Shown here piece by piece: positions 24,543 through 33,236 of a DNA stretch of 64,000 bases. Numbering within the stretch: position 1 is the first letter of the stretch; the number at the start of each line of letters is the position of its first letter. A model generated the notes under the pieces. That model did not search any database. It was not told the origin of the DNA and worked only from the letters and a program-made list of their open reading frames with translations. Source of the DNA: Zwartia vadi (GTDB taxonomy: Bacteria > Pseudomonadota > Gammaproteobacteria > Burkholderiales > Burkholderiaceae_B); the NCBI RefSeq assembly GCF_030410375.1, contig NZ_JAUHHE010000010.1:88985-152984 (forward strand), given 5' to 3'. The position numbers and the translations under genes were made by a program.

Positions 24543-25316
24543 TTAGTCAGACCACAGTCCGCCATTGATGTCGAGGATCTCGCCGGTCACGAAGGCTGAA
24601 TCCGGAGCCGCAAGAAATAGGATGGCCGAGGCCACCTCGGAGGCTTTGCCCATTCTCCCTGCGGGTATCAAGTCGCGCAAGACTTGTGGAAAGTTTGTTG
24701 TCATCGCCGATCCAATCGGACCGGGTGCGACAGCATTGACCGTTATACCAAATGAGGCAAGCTCTTTAGCTAAATAAACGGTCATGATGTGCACGCCGGC
24801 TTTTGAGACACCATAGGCGACGTTGCCAGCCCGGTCTTGCTCGGAGGGATCAATCCAGGGCCTAGGGTTGCCGCCATTTTTACCTAGGACGGAGCCCAGA
24901 TTGATGATGCGTCCGAATTTTTGCTGTTTCATGACAGGCATCACTGCCTGGCACATCAGGAAGGTGCCTTTGAGATTGATATCAATCACCCGGTCCCACT
25001 CTTTTTCGCTGAGATTTTGAGCATTACCTGCTGAAACAACCCCTGCCACATTAACCAAAATATCGATACGGCCGTGAGCGGCAACTGCCTGTTCCACGCA
25101 GGCTTGGATATTCTTCGATTGAGTTACATCAAGTGGGATCCAGAAAAGTCGATCGTGCTTGAGTCCGGCTTGTTGTCCCAGATCGGCGCCCACCACGACA
25201 GCACCCGCCTGCAAGAAAGCCTCAACGACTGCTTGTCCAATCCCACCCGCCGCGCCGGTAACCAATGCAACACGACCCTTTAGAAGATCAGGGCTGTACA
25301 TGGACCCGTTCATCAT
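24543..25316 (-). CDS. Short-chain dehydrogenase/reductase
   Basis: A 257-residue classical SDR. The coenzyme motif LVTGAAGGIGQAV is at residues about 17-29, NVAGV in the middle, the catalytic YGVSK present, and the C-terminus carries the usual VTGEILDINGG. It would oxidise an alcohol or reduce a ketone with NAD(P). The start overlaps the upstream flavoprotein stop by 4 bases (alternatives are the adjacent Met codon and Met6). It shares an operon with that flavoprotein and probably with the isochorismatase-fold gene. Confidence 0.88.
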   Translation of the reverse strand: MMNGSMYSPDLLKGRVALVTGAAGGIGQAVVEAFLQAGAVVVGADLGQQAGLKHDRLFWIPLDVTQSKNIQACVEQAVAAHGRIDILVNVAGVVSAGNAQNLSEKEWDRVIDINLKGTFLMCQAVMPVMKQQKFGRIINLGSVLGKNGGNPRPWIDPSEQDRAGNVAYGVSKAGVHIMTVYLAKELASFGITVNAVAPGPIGSAMTTNFPQVLRDLIPAGRMGKASEVASAILFLAAPDSAFVTGEILDINGGLWSD

Positions 25317-26758
25317 TTGGTCGAGGCAATGTGCTGGGCTGCCAGACGACCAAACACCAAGCCCTTTAGCACTGAAGTTGAGCCGGTGTAGTTGGTGTAA
25401 TACATACCCACCACTTCACCCGCCGCATACAGGTTAGGCATGGGTTCACCGTCGGTGTTGACGACCTGACCGTCTGGAGTGATTTTCAGGCCGCCAAAGG
25501 TGAATACGTTGGCCGAAATAATCGGGTAAGCAATGTATGGACCTTTATCGATGGGTAGTGCCCAATTGGACTTTGGAGGGTAGAGTCCTTCTGTTGCGAC
25601 ACCATCAAGATGAAGGGGGTCGTATTTGGCCGAAGACTTGCAGCTGGCGTTATAGCGAGCAAGTGTTTCAGACAATATTTCAGCGGGCATCTCGAGTTTT
25701 GTTGCGAGTGCAGCAATCGAGTCGGCCTCGATCGCGGGCTGATCTGTGCGAATGGCGAGTCGATAATTAGGAATGTCCTTGACGCGCTGATCGAGAATCA
25801 CATAAGCGATGCCTTCGCGTTGCTCGTAGATCTGGCGTGTGACACGCTCGTAGTAGGCATCGACGGTACCTGGCGCTTCATCGACGAAGCGTTTGCCTTC
25901 TTTGTTGACTAGGATGCCGTAGGGAAAAATGAACACTGAGGCTTCGGCGACACCGGAGCGGGGATCGATTGGTTCTGCATGATAGCTGCCAAACTCTCCA
26001 GCGGGTGCTGCACCGATGTCCAGCGCCATTTCAATGCCTTCACCGCGGTTATAAAAACCACCTTTGCAGATCGGGCGCAGATAGACCGAACGCGGTCCCA
26101 TGTACTTTGTCAGCATCTGGGGATTGCCCTCAAAGCCGCCGCAAGCCAAAACTACTTTGCCGGAAAAACGCAAGGCTCCTTTGCCTTGCTGGTGAGCTTG
26201 TAATCCCAGGACCAAACCATCATCATCGGTAATCAGTTTTCGAGCGGTTGTTTGATAAAAAAATGTGACACCGATTTTTTCTGCCGCTGCAGCCAAGGCT
26301 TCCACCAACGCCCAACCACCTCCCACTGGCAGCAGTCTGGGTTGGGTTTTTGTTAAAAACTGGGTGGGCAGAAAATCAAACTTGACACCTAAACCTTGGA
26401 GCCACTTGATCGTGGAGGGAACGTGATCGGCGAAGTTGGCGATAACTTCTGTGTCATTGATTGCGAGAGAACGTGTTTGCTGAGACCAGCTTTCACGACC
26501 TGTCGACATTTCATTCATTAGATCGGGGTCGTTGTAGGGGCCGAGGTTCTCAGCCAAATGGGTTTCGAAGTCATCCGTGACTTGATCCATCGCTTTCATG
26601 CGTAAGTACGCTTCGGTGTAGCGGCTCTGTCCACCGCGCTCTTCGCGAGTTGCACGCTCTAAGATGGCTACTTTCAGACCTTTTTCTGCCGCGCTGACCG
26701 CAGCCGATAAACCTGCGACCCCACAACCAGCCACAACGACATCAAAATCTTGAATCAT
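25313..26758 (-). CDS. FAD-dependent dehydrogenase, tricarballylate dehydrogenase (TcuA)-like
   Basis: A 481-residue flavoprotein of the fumarate reductase family. FAD motif AGCGVAGLSAAVSAAEKG at the N-terminus; the second loop ERATREERGGQSRYTEAYLR resembles TcuA, which oxidises tricarballylate to cis-aconitate. NKEGKRFVDEAPG carries the active-site Arg and LYAAGEVVGMYYTNY closes the FAD site. It is only distantly related to the flavoprotein at 20691. It heads an operon with the SDR and is divergent from a LysR gene, which probably regulates it. Confidence 0.85.
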   Translation of the reverse strand: MIQDFDVVVAGCGVAGLSAAVSAAEKGLKVAILERATREERGGQSRYTEAYLRMKAMDQVTDDFETHLAENLGPYNDPDLMNEMSTGRESWSQQTRSLAINDTEVIANFADHVPSTIKWLQGLGVKFDFLPTQFLTKTQPRLLPVGGGWALVEALAAAAEKIGVTFFYQTTARKLITDDDGLVLGLQAHQQGKGALRFSGKVVLACGGFEGNPQMLTKYMGPRSVYLRPICKGGFYNRGEGIEMALDIGAAPAGEFGSYHAEPIDPRSGVAEASVFIFPYGILVNKEGKRFVDEAPGTVDAYYERVTRQIYEQREGIAYVILDQRVKDIPNYRLAIRTDQPAIEADSIAALATKLEMPAEILSETLARYNASCKSSAKYDPLHLDGVATEGLYPPKSNWALPIDKGPYIAYPIISANVFTFGGLKITPDGQVVNTDGEPMPNLYAAGEVVGMYYTNYTGSTSVLKGLVFGRLAAQHIASTK

Positions 26759-26819
26759 GAAGAAATCCTGCCCTTAAATAGATCGAGTTTCAATATAAAC
26801 TAATCAAGTGTAGGGTTTC

Positions 26820-26834
26820 ATGTAAGCTATACAT
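26820..26834. promoter_or_regulatory. Candidate LysR-type box (T-N11-A)
   Basis: ATGTA-AGCTA-TACAT is a perfect palindrome matching the T-N11-A rule of LysR-type operators. It lies between the divergent TcuA-like (start 26758) and LysR (start 26882) genes, exactly where an autoregulated LysR protein should bind. Confidence 0.6.
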
Positions 26835-26881
26835 AGCGCTCGGGATCTAATGCCCTTTTAAATAAAACTGAAAGACGGAAA

Positions 26882-27835
26882 ATGGACAAACTTTGGGCGA
26901 TGGAAGTTTTTGTTCGTGTCATGGAGTGTGGCAGTTTTTCCCGTGCTGCAGAGTCCCTCGATCTCGCAAATGCGACAATCACTTCCAGCCTGCGCAATCT
27001 TGAAAATCACCTGGGTGTGACGCTGATTCAGCGTAATACCCGGCATCTCAGGTTGACTGAAGAAGGTGAAATCTTCCTGCCGCAATGTAGGGAAATCCTT
27101 AAGTCTGTCGCCCAACTCGAGTCTGCGGTCAAAGTGCATGCGACTGAAATTTCTGGCGTGTTGCGCGTTGAGTCCCCCTTTGCGATTGGTCAGAATATTC
27201 TTTGTCCCAAGCTTCCGGAGTTGCACAAACGCTATCCCGAGCTTTCTGTGGCGGTCAATCTGACAAATGAACCGCACAGCATGATCGAGCGCGCCACGGA
27301 TGTTGCCATTCGAATGGGCCGGGTCGAGGACGCCGATCTCGTCGCCAGGCCGATTTACGAGGCGCGCTACATTATTTGCGGTGCACCATCGCTGGTGGCC
27401 GAGCTTGGTTCAGTGAGTCCCAGCGAGCTTGATCCCAGCCTCTGCATGGGCTTACTCAAAGACAACTACCAAACACCGAATCAGTGGACGTTGACGCGAG
27501 AGGGTCAGGAGGTGATTATTCGACCTCAGGGAGCCTTAAGTTTTAATAATACCGCTGCGCTCATCCAGGCCGCGATTGCTAAGATGGGTTTGATCTATGT
27601 CCTGGATATATTTGTGGTCGAGGCGATCAATCAGGGAAAACTGGTTCAGATTTTCCCCGATTGGGATACGTCGGTTTGTGTGTTCCACGCCGTAACCGTC
27701 AAGTCCAGATTTGCCTCGCCCAAGATCCGCGCTTTTATAGATTTCATGCTTGAAGTCCTGGATCCTGCGCGGCGACCAGATCTTAAGAGCCAGATCGAAG
27801 TCGGTCCAGACCGTAAAAAGAGAAAACTTCGCTGA
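26882..27835 (+). CDS. LysR-family transcriptional regulator
   Basis: A 317-residue LysR-type regulator with the N-terminal winged helix (MEVFVRVMECGSFSRAAESL, followed by ATITSSLRNLENHLG) and a two-lobed effector-binding domain. It belongs to the large group with the MDxLxAMxVFVRV start. It is divergent from the TcuA-like flavoprotein operon and probably controls it in response to a small organic acid. The 3' end overlaps the convergent racemase-fold gene by 53 bases, an unusually long tail overlap. Confidence 0.9.
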   Translation: MDKLWAMEVFVRVMECGSFSRAAESLDLANATITSSLRNLENHLGVTLIQRNTRHLRLTEEGEIFLPQCREILKSVAQLESAVKVHATEISGVLRVESPFAIGQNILCPKLPELHKRYPELSVAVNLTNEPHSMIERATDVAIRMGRVEDADLVARPIYEARYIICGAPSLVAELGSVSPSELDPSLCMGLLKDNYQTPNQWTLTREGQEVIIRPQGALSFNNTAALIQAAIAKMGLIYVLDIFVVEAINQGKLVQIFPDWDTSVCVFHAVTVKSRFASPKIRAFIDFMLEVLDPARRPDLKSQIEVGPDRKKRKLR

Positions 27836-28592
27836 TACGGGCGGCTTCGGGGCGCTTGTGATAGAAACCCTTGCCGGTCGCTTGCGTTCCGCACAGGCGC
27901 TTCAAATCAACCATTGTTTCCGCTTGCTTGACCCAAGTCGCTAGGGAATCGATGATTGGCACATCATCGACTGAGTTGATTCCATTTTGTGCCAGCAAAA
28001 CATTCAGCGGTGCCTCGCCGGGAATGATGACATCAGCACCTTGTGCAATGAGTCTGCGCGCGCCTGCTTTAAAGCGTTCGATCAAAGGCTGCGGATCGGT
28101 AAAACCTTTGAGGACGTCGGTAAAAGCAAAACCAACTGGCACGCAGCCAGCAAAACGTGAACTCAGACCATAGCTTTCGACATTATTGGCAATCAGTTCA
28201 TTGAAATCATCAATGAATACCAAGACGCCAAATTTACGACCCAGCGTGCAGGATGTCAGCATGGCTGACTCACCATATCCGACAACAGGAATATCGACCA
28301 TTCCCCGAATTTCGCGCAGAGCTGGATCGGGCAATGTGCTGATGGCATAGGCATCAAATCCGTTGCTCTGTGCTTCGACGGCATTGAACATGAATTGCAT
28401 GCTGTGGAGATAGTACAGCGAGGCATGGCGAATATCATTGCCGGGATAGTTCGTGCGGTATGTGCCTGGGGCCATGCCATGCATCACAATTTCCGTGTCA
28501 GGTCGCGCCACACGAGCAAAGTGTTTTTTTAGTGCGTCGTTATAAGGACCTAGATCACTCAGTACAGTAAAACTTTGGTGCCAGATTTTCAT
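27783..28592 (-). CDS. Asp/Glu/hydantoin racemase-fold protein without canonical cysteines
   Basis: A 269-residue protein with the two-domain fold of Asp/Glu and hydantoin racemases (PEIVPVVGYGESAM-like and GADVI segments are recognisable). In active racemases two cysteines flank the substrate. Here the first site reads AISTLPDPAL and the second reads IIPGEAPLN, so both cysteines are replaced. The gene at 35544 shares these changes. It may be an isomerase, lyase or hydrolase with different chemistry. It lies downstream of the acyl-CoA ligase after 138 bases. Confidence 0.75.
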   Translation of the reverse strand: MKIWHQSFTVLSDLGPYNDALKKHFARVARPDTEIVMHGMAPGTYRTNYPGNDIRHASLYYLHSMQFMFNAVEAQSNGFDAYAISTLPDPALREIRGMVDIPVVGYGESAMLTSCTLGRKFGVLVFIDDFNELIANNVESYGLSSRFAGCVPVGFAFTDVLKGFTDPQPLIERFKAGARRLIAQGADVIIPGEAPLNVLLAQNGINSVDDVPIIDSLATWVKQAETMVDLKRLCGTQATGKGFYHKRPEAARISEVFSFYGLDRLRSGS

Positions 28593-28625
28593 TTGTTATT
28601 ACACGTTTGAAGTTTAGTCGTAATC

Positions 28626-28648
28626 ATTGTGATTGTCGGCTTCACAAT
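28626..28648. promoter_or_regulatory. Inverted repeat between ligase and racemase-fold genes
   Basis: ATTGTGA (28626-28632) and TCACAAT (28642-28648) are exact complements with a 9-base spacer, 34 bases upstream of the racemase-fold start codon. It could be an operator; there is no T-run to suggest a terminator. Confidence 0.3.
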
Positions 28649-28730
28649 TGCCTACTCCGAATCTTTGAAGACCCTTTTCATTAATCTTGAAAATTGCCAG
28701 TAGGTTCTGAGTGAAATTTTCTGTGTTGCC

Positions 28731-30383
28731 CTATGACAGTTTGAGTTCTTTTTTGGCAAGTTCAGTTAACGCACCTTTTTGAATCTTCCCTGTGCTTGTG
28801 CGAGGAATAGCTGGGACGATTTTCAAATATTTAGGCACTTTGTACGATGCCAGGGCCCCCTTGCAAAAAGCGCGTAACTCAGCCAACGTGACGTTCTGGC
28901 CGTCATGGCACTCTACGAAGGCAAAGCCGACTTCGCTCAGTCGTTCATCCGGAACGCCAACGACTGCAACCAGCTTGATTGACTCATGCTTAACAAGGTG
29001 CTGCTCGATCTCCGCAGGATAAACATTGGTTCCACCAGATTTGAACATTTCTTTCAGTCGACCGGTAATGCTCAGATATCCATCGCGATCCATGCAGCCG
29101 AGATCGCCTGTTCTGAGCCATCCTTCAGGTGTGATGGTTTCGTGTGTGGCCTGAGGATTTTTATAATACCCAAGCATCACGGTTTCGCCTCGACACCAGA
29201 CTTCGCCAACCTCACCCGGTGCGCAAGCCTCGCCCGTGTTGGGATCAATGAGGGAAATTTCAGTGGGGCCGAGTATGGGTGCTTGATTGAGGCAGCACCG
29301 TTCGATTGGATCGTCCAGCCGATTGAAAGTGGTTGAAATTGTATTTTCAGTCATGCCGTAAGTGGACATGAGTTGATGAATGCCTAGTAATTTTTTGAAG
29401 CGTTCAAACGTCGAACGCATAACGGGTGCTCCACCAATCCATGCATTTCGAATATTTGACAGATTACGACCCGGGAGACTTGGATCATTCACCAAATCAA
29501 CGAAATGAGTGGGGATCCCTCCAAAAGTCGTGATGTGTTCACGTTCCATCAGATCAAGGGCTTGGCTGCTATCCCAATGAGGCATATTGATAAAACACGC
29601 ACCAAGCGTCATGGCAGGCACAAGCCCCATATAGAGTCCGGCAACGTGATAGAGCGGCATGTGTCCCAGTAAGCGATCGCCAGCTTTGAGATCGAGAGCA
29701 AGACCGACGCGCGTAGCCTGTTTGATCACACCATGATTGTGCATGACCCCTTTGGGATGACCGGTCGTACCGGATGTATAGCAAATAATCAGTACATCAT
29801 CCCAGTGAACGGATTTCTCTGCCTGATCAAGTGTTAAGCGATCGATTGGCGTCCGAAGCAGTTGGGAGAAATCGTGAGCATATGGCGTGCCCTCTGTTTC
29901 AACACCGATGATGTGTTGGAGTGAAGGAAAGTCATTTAATCGTATCTCACCAGGCTGCTGAGAGACGATTTTTGGCGCCATGGACTTGAGCATTTCAGGG
30001 AAGTCGATTTTGAAAAGACTGCCTGTCATGACCAATACTTTCGAGTCGGATTGTTTGATGATGTAGGCGGCTTCATTGGCGGTGTAGCGCGTATTGATAG
30101 GAATGACGACCGCACCGATCCTTGCGCATGCGAAAAAACAAGAAGCCCATTCAAGCGAGTTGCCCAACCAGACTGCAACATGGTCGCCGCGCCGAATACC
30201 GAGACTCAGCAATGCGCAGGCCAAATGATCAATTTTCAGGTCAAAGTCGCCAAAGTTAACGCTCTCGTTTGCTGTTTTGAAAAATGCGTGGTTTGGATAT
30301 GTCGAGGCAGAGCGTCTGAGGGCTTGGCCTACAGTCAGGCCTTGTAATTGATCGACGAGTTCGTGATGCATCAGGTTGTTCAT
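28731..30383 (-). CDS. Acyl-CoA synthetase (AMP-forming ligase)
   Basis: A 550-residue member of the AMP-binding/ANL family that activates a carboxylic acid to its CoA thioester. The phosphate-binding loop reads CYTSGTTGHPKGVMHNH, followed by STYGMTENT, GWLRTGDLGCMDRDGYL and the C-terminal Lys motif PRTSTGKIQKG. The start overlaps the upstream SDR stop by 4 bases, so both are in one operon. Together with the BVMO encoded divergently, it suggests oxidative breakdown of a cyclic or aryl ketone, with the resulting acid being CoA-activated. The acid is unknown. Confidence 0.9.
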   Translation of the reverse strand: MNNLMHHELVDQLQGLTVGQALRRSASTYPNHAFFKTANESVNFGDFDLKIDHLACALLSLGIRRGDHVAVWLGNSLEWASCFFACARIGAVVIPINTRYTANEAAYIIKQSDSKVLVMTGSLFKIDFPEMLKSMAPKIVSQQPGEIRLNDFPSLQHIIGVETEGTPYAHDFSQLLRTPIDRLTLDQAEKSVHWDDVLIICYTSGTTGHPKGVMHNHGVIKQATRVGLALDLKAGDRLLGHMPLYHVAGLYMGLVPAMTLGACFINMPHWDSSQALDLMEREHITTFGGIPTHFVDLVNDPSLPGRNLSNIRNAWIGGAPVMRSTFERFKKLLGIHQLMSTYGMTENTISTTFNRLDDPIERCCLNQAPILGPTEISLIDPNTGEACAPGEVGEVWCRGETVMLGYYKNPQATHETITPEGWLRTGDLGCMDRDGYLSITGRLKEMFKSGGTNVYPAEIEQHLVKHESIKLVAVVGVPDERLSEVGFAFVECHDGQNVTLAELRAFCKGALASYKVPKYLKIVPAIPRTSTGKIQKGALTELAKKELKLS

Positions 30384-31171
30384 ACCGAGTATCCACCATC
30401 CACACGAATGTGTTGACCCGTCACGTAGGCGGCAGCAGGTGTTGCCAGAAACGCGACCACATCGGCCACCTCGCGGATCGAGCCGAACCGCCGCAAGGCG
30501 GTGTTTGTTTTCATCGCCTCAACGAATTGCGGTGTAATTTGTTGTTTGAGTCTCTCAAAAAGTCCGCCATCAATCACGCCGGGAGCGATCGAATTGGCTC
30601 GGATATTGAAGCGTCCTTCCTCTCTGGCGATACCCCGGATTAGTGCTTCGATGCCGGCTTTAGGAACAACAGAAAGGATGTCCAGAGGAGGGTGTCGATG
30701 AATGCCTGCAGAGGTGAGCGCCAAGATGGATCCTCCGCCACTTTTACGCATCGCGGGTAGTGCGGCTTTAATCACATTAAAAAATCCAGTGAGTTCTCCG
30801 TCCAGCGTAGATTGCCACTCGTCGGGATCGATGTTTGCGACATAGGTCATTGTGATGTCTGCACCGGCAGCGAAAACGACAGTATGGATGGATCCAAAGC
30901 GTTCGTTTGCCGAATGAAATATTTCAGACACTTGATCACGCTCCGAGAGGTCAACTCGATAGGCCTCAGACTGTGAACCTAGAGCCTCTACCATGGCAAC
31001 GGTCGCTTCTGCGGCTTGCTTGTTATTCCGATATGTGAAAGCAACATTTGAGCCATGCCTTGCAAGCGCCTGACAGATACCCTGGCCAATCCCACCGCTG
31101 CCTCCTATGACTAAGGCTGCACCTGTGAGAAAAGCATGAGGCTTTGCAATCGTTTCATCACGATCAGGCAT
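30380..31171 (-). CDS. SDR-family protein with a degenerate active site
   Basis: A 263-residue SDR. The coenzyme motif VIGGSGGIGQGICQAL is intact and the catalytic Ser is in ILALTSAG. The YxxxK motif, however, reads SVVPK at the correct spacing (13 residues after the Ser), so the general-acid Tyr is lost. The C-terminus has the usual VTGQHIRVDGGYSV. The frame opens at 31183, but the ATG at 31171 has GGAG with ideal spacing. It heads the operon with the acyl-CoA ligase. It may use another residue or be a non-catalytic subunit. Confidence 0.82.
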   Translation of the reverse strand: MPDRDETIAKPHAFLTGAALVIGGSGGIGQGICQALARHGSNVAFTYRNNKQAAEATVAMVEALGSQSEAYRVDLSERDQVSEIFHSANERFGSIHTVVFAAGADITMTYVANIDPDEWQSTLDGELTGFFNVIKAALPAMRKSGGGSILALTSAGIHRHPPLDILSVVPKAGIEALIRGIAREEGRFNIRANSIAPGVIDGGLFERLKQQITPQFVEAMKTNTALRRFGSIREVADVVAFLATPAAAYVTGQHIRVDGGYSV

Positions 31172-31220
31172 TTTTATCTCCATCCAATTTTTGCCGACTT
31201 TGATTTTCAGTCAGATTTGT

Positions 31221-31248
31221 TTTAATGATATTAGCAAGTATTATTAAA
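31221..31248. promoter_or_regulatory. Imperfect inverted repeat in the SDR/BVMO divergent promoter
   Basis: TTTAATGATA (31221-31230) and TATTATTAAA (31239-31248) are complementary except for one position, with an 8-base spacer. The site is midway between the divergent SDR and BVMO starts and could bind a regulator shared by both. Confidence 0.4.
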
Positions 31249-31310
31249 GTAACAATAAAAGTTAAATTGATTTTTCATTCGTCTTGTGACGATCACCTAA
31301 TGAAGCAAAT

Positions 31311-33236
31311 ATGAACAACACGCATGAGGCAGAAGTCAGGAAGCACCTGGAGGGGGGGAATGTTGTTCCGCTTGCGATGGCACTCATTCATCTGAGCGGC
31401 GACTTGTCGGTGCTGGATGAAATTAAGAGTTATGTGCGTGGAGCCTGGGAGCATCTAGAAGCTGTTCCCCCTGAGTTGGCCGCGAGTTTGAGGGATCGCC
31501 TGGCGGGTGAAATGAAGCGTATCGCAGAGGGCGGGCATCCAGCCTTAGCAAATCCATCCGCCGAAACGATTCAGAAAATGATGTCTGTCGCCGTGGCGGA
31601 TGAGGTGCATGCCGAATACATCCCGATGCTTCTTGAGCAAATGGGCTTTAGCGTTGAGAGCCGGTCAACTAAAGATTTAATTTCTGACCATGCTAATTCC
31701 GAGAATAAGGAAGATGCTAAAAAGACAGATGATTTTCATGTTGTGATCATTGGAGCGGGTGCGTCGGGACTATGCGCGGCAATTCAGCTGGGAAAACAAG
31801 GTATCCGTTATACCGTCATAGAAAAAAATGAAAATGTAGGCGGGACCTGGTATGAAAACACCTATCCAGGTTGTGCGGTAGACACGCCCAATCATTTCTA
31901 TCAATTTTCCTTTGAGCCCAATAATCAGTGGCCAAATTATTTTTCCAAGCAAAAAAGTATTCAAGAGTATCTGGAGCACTGCGCCAAAAAATACCATGTG
32001 ATTGCACACACCCGTTTTAATTCCGAAGCTGAATCTGCGATATACGATCCGGACACTGAGACGTGGGAAGTGACTGCACGGACATCGGGGGATGAAAGAT
32101 TCGTACTCAAGGCCGATGCTATTTTTTGTGCTGTCGGCCAACTCAATCGTCCAGCACTTCCTAAGATAGAAGGGCTTGGGGATTTTGAGGGAGATGTTTT
32201 GCATACTGCTTCCTGGCCAAAGCAGACAGACTTGAAAGGTAAGAAAGTCGCTCTCATTGGAACAGGCGCCAGCGCAGTACAGGTCGGCCCAGCGATTGTC
32301 GACCAGGTTGATTCACTCGCAGTGCTTCAGCGCTCCGGAAGTTGGGTGATGCGTCGACCTAATATCGACGGTGTGGTGACTGAAGACAAAAAGTGGGTAT
32401 TGGACAATGTCCCTTTTTATGCTTCATGGTACAGATTTCAACTGTTTTGGGCCTTTGGCGACGGGTTGTTTGAGGCGTTGAAGATCGATCCCGCCTGGCA
32501 AGGTGGTCACGAGTCAATCAGCCCGCTCAATGCTCAGATTCGAGAAAAGATGCTGAGATATGTGCACAAAGAATTAGAAGGCCGCGAGGATCTTTTACAA
32601 AAAGTCATTCCTTCATATCCTCCTTTTGGAAAGCGTGTCTTGGGTGATCCAGGTTGGTTCAAGATGTTGAGGCGTGACAATGTGCAGCTGCATACAAGCG
32701 CGATTAAACGGATTGATCCTAAAAGCATCGTTCTTGATGACGGCACAAGGGTCGAGGCTGACTCCATTATTTTCGCGACTGGCTTTCAGGCAACCAAAAT
32801 GCTTTGGCCAATGAATATCCGTGGAAAGTCCGGTGTGAGCATCCGAGAAAAATGGGGTGACAGTGACGCAAGAGCCTACTTGGGGATCACTGTGCCGGAC
32901 TACCCTAATATGTTCATTTTATTTGGACCCAATACCAATCTCGGACACGGAGGGAGTGCGATCTTTCTCGCTGAGTGTCAGGTTCGATATGGGTTGAAAT
33001 TAATACAGGCCATGCGTCAGAAAGGTAAAAAAACGGTTGAATGCCGACAGGATGTGCATGACCGGTACAACGTGTTGATTGACGAGAAATTGGCCAAACT
33101 GTCTTGGAGCCATCCAAGTGTCTCAACGTGGTACAAAAATGCAGATGGCCGGATCGTGACCAATCAACCTTGGCGGCTTGTTGATTATTGGCGATTGACA
33201 CACGATCCAACGCTTGATGATTACATCGTCAGCTAG
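31311..33236 (+). CDS. Baeyer-Villiger monooxygenase, HAPMO-like
   Basis: A 641-residue flavin monooxygenase with an extra N-terminal domain of about 140 residues, the same size and layout as 4-hydroxyacetophenone monooxygenase (640 residues). FAD motif VIIGAGASGLCAAIQLGKQG; the Baeyer-Villiger fingerprint FEGDVLHTASWP (FxGxxxHxxxWP) is exact; the NADPH motif VALIGTGASAVQVGPAI follows. It would insert oxygen next to a ketone, giving an ester or lactone. It is divergent from the SDR/acyl-CoA ligase operon and overlaps the convergent reductase by 8 bases. The actual ketone is unknown. Confidence 0.9.
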   Translation: MNNTHEAEVRKHLEGGNVVPLAMALIHLSGDLSVLDEIKSYVRGAWEHLEAVPPELAASLRDRLAGEMKRIAEGGHPALANPSAETIQKMMSVAVADEVHAEYIPMLLEQMGFSVESRSTKDLISDHANSENKEDAKKTDDFHVVIIGAGASGLCAAIQLGKQGIRYTVIEKNENVGGTWYENTYPGCAVDTPNHFYQFSFEPNNQWPNYFSKQKSIQEYLEHCAKKYHVIAHTRFNSEAESAIYDPDTETWEVTARTSGDERFVLKADAIFCAVGQLNRPALPKIEGLGDFEGDVLHTASWPKQTDLKGKKVALIGTGASAVQVGPAIVDQVDSLAVLQRSGSWVMRRPNIDGVVTEDKKWVLDNVPFYASWYRFQLFWAFGDGLFEALKIDPAWQGGHESISPLNAQIREKMLRYVHKELEGREDLLQKVIPSYPPFGKRVLGDPGWFKMLRRDNVQLHTSAIKRIDPKSIVLDDGTRVEADSIIFATGFQATKMLWPMNIRGKSGVSIREKWGDSDARAYLGITVPDYPNMFILFGPNTNLGHGGSAIFLAECQVRYGLKLIQAMRQKGKKTVECRQDVHDRYNVLIDEKLAKLSWSHPSVSTWYKNADGRIVTNQPWRLVDYWRLTHDPTLDDYIVS

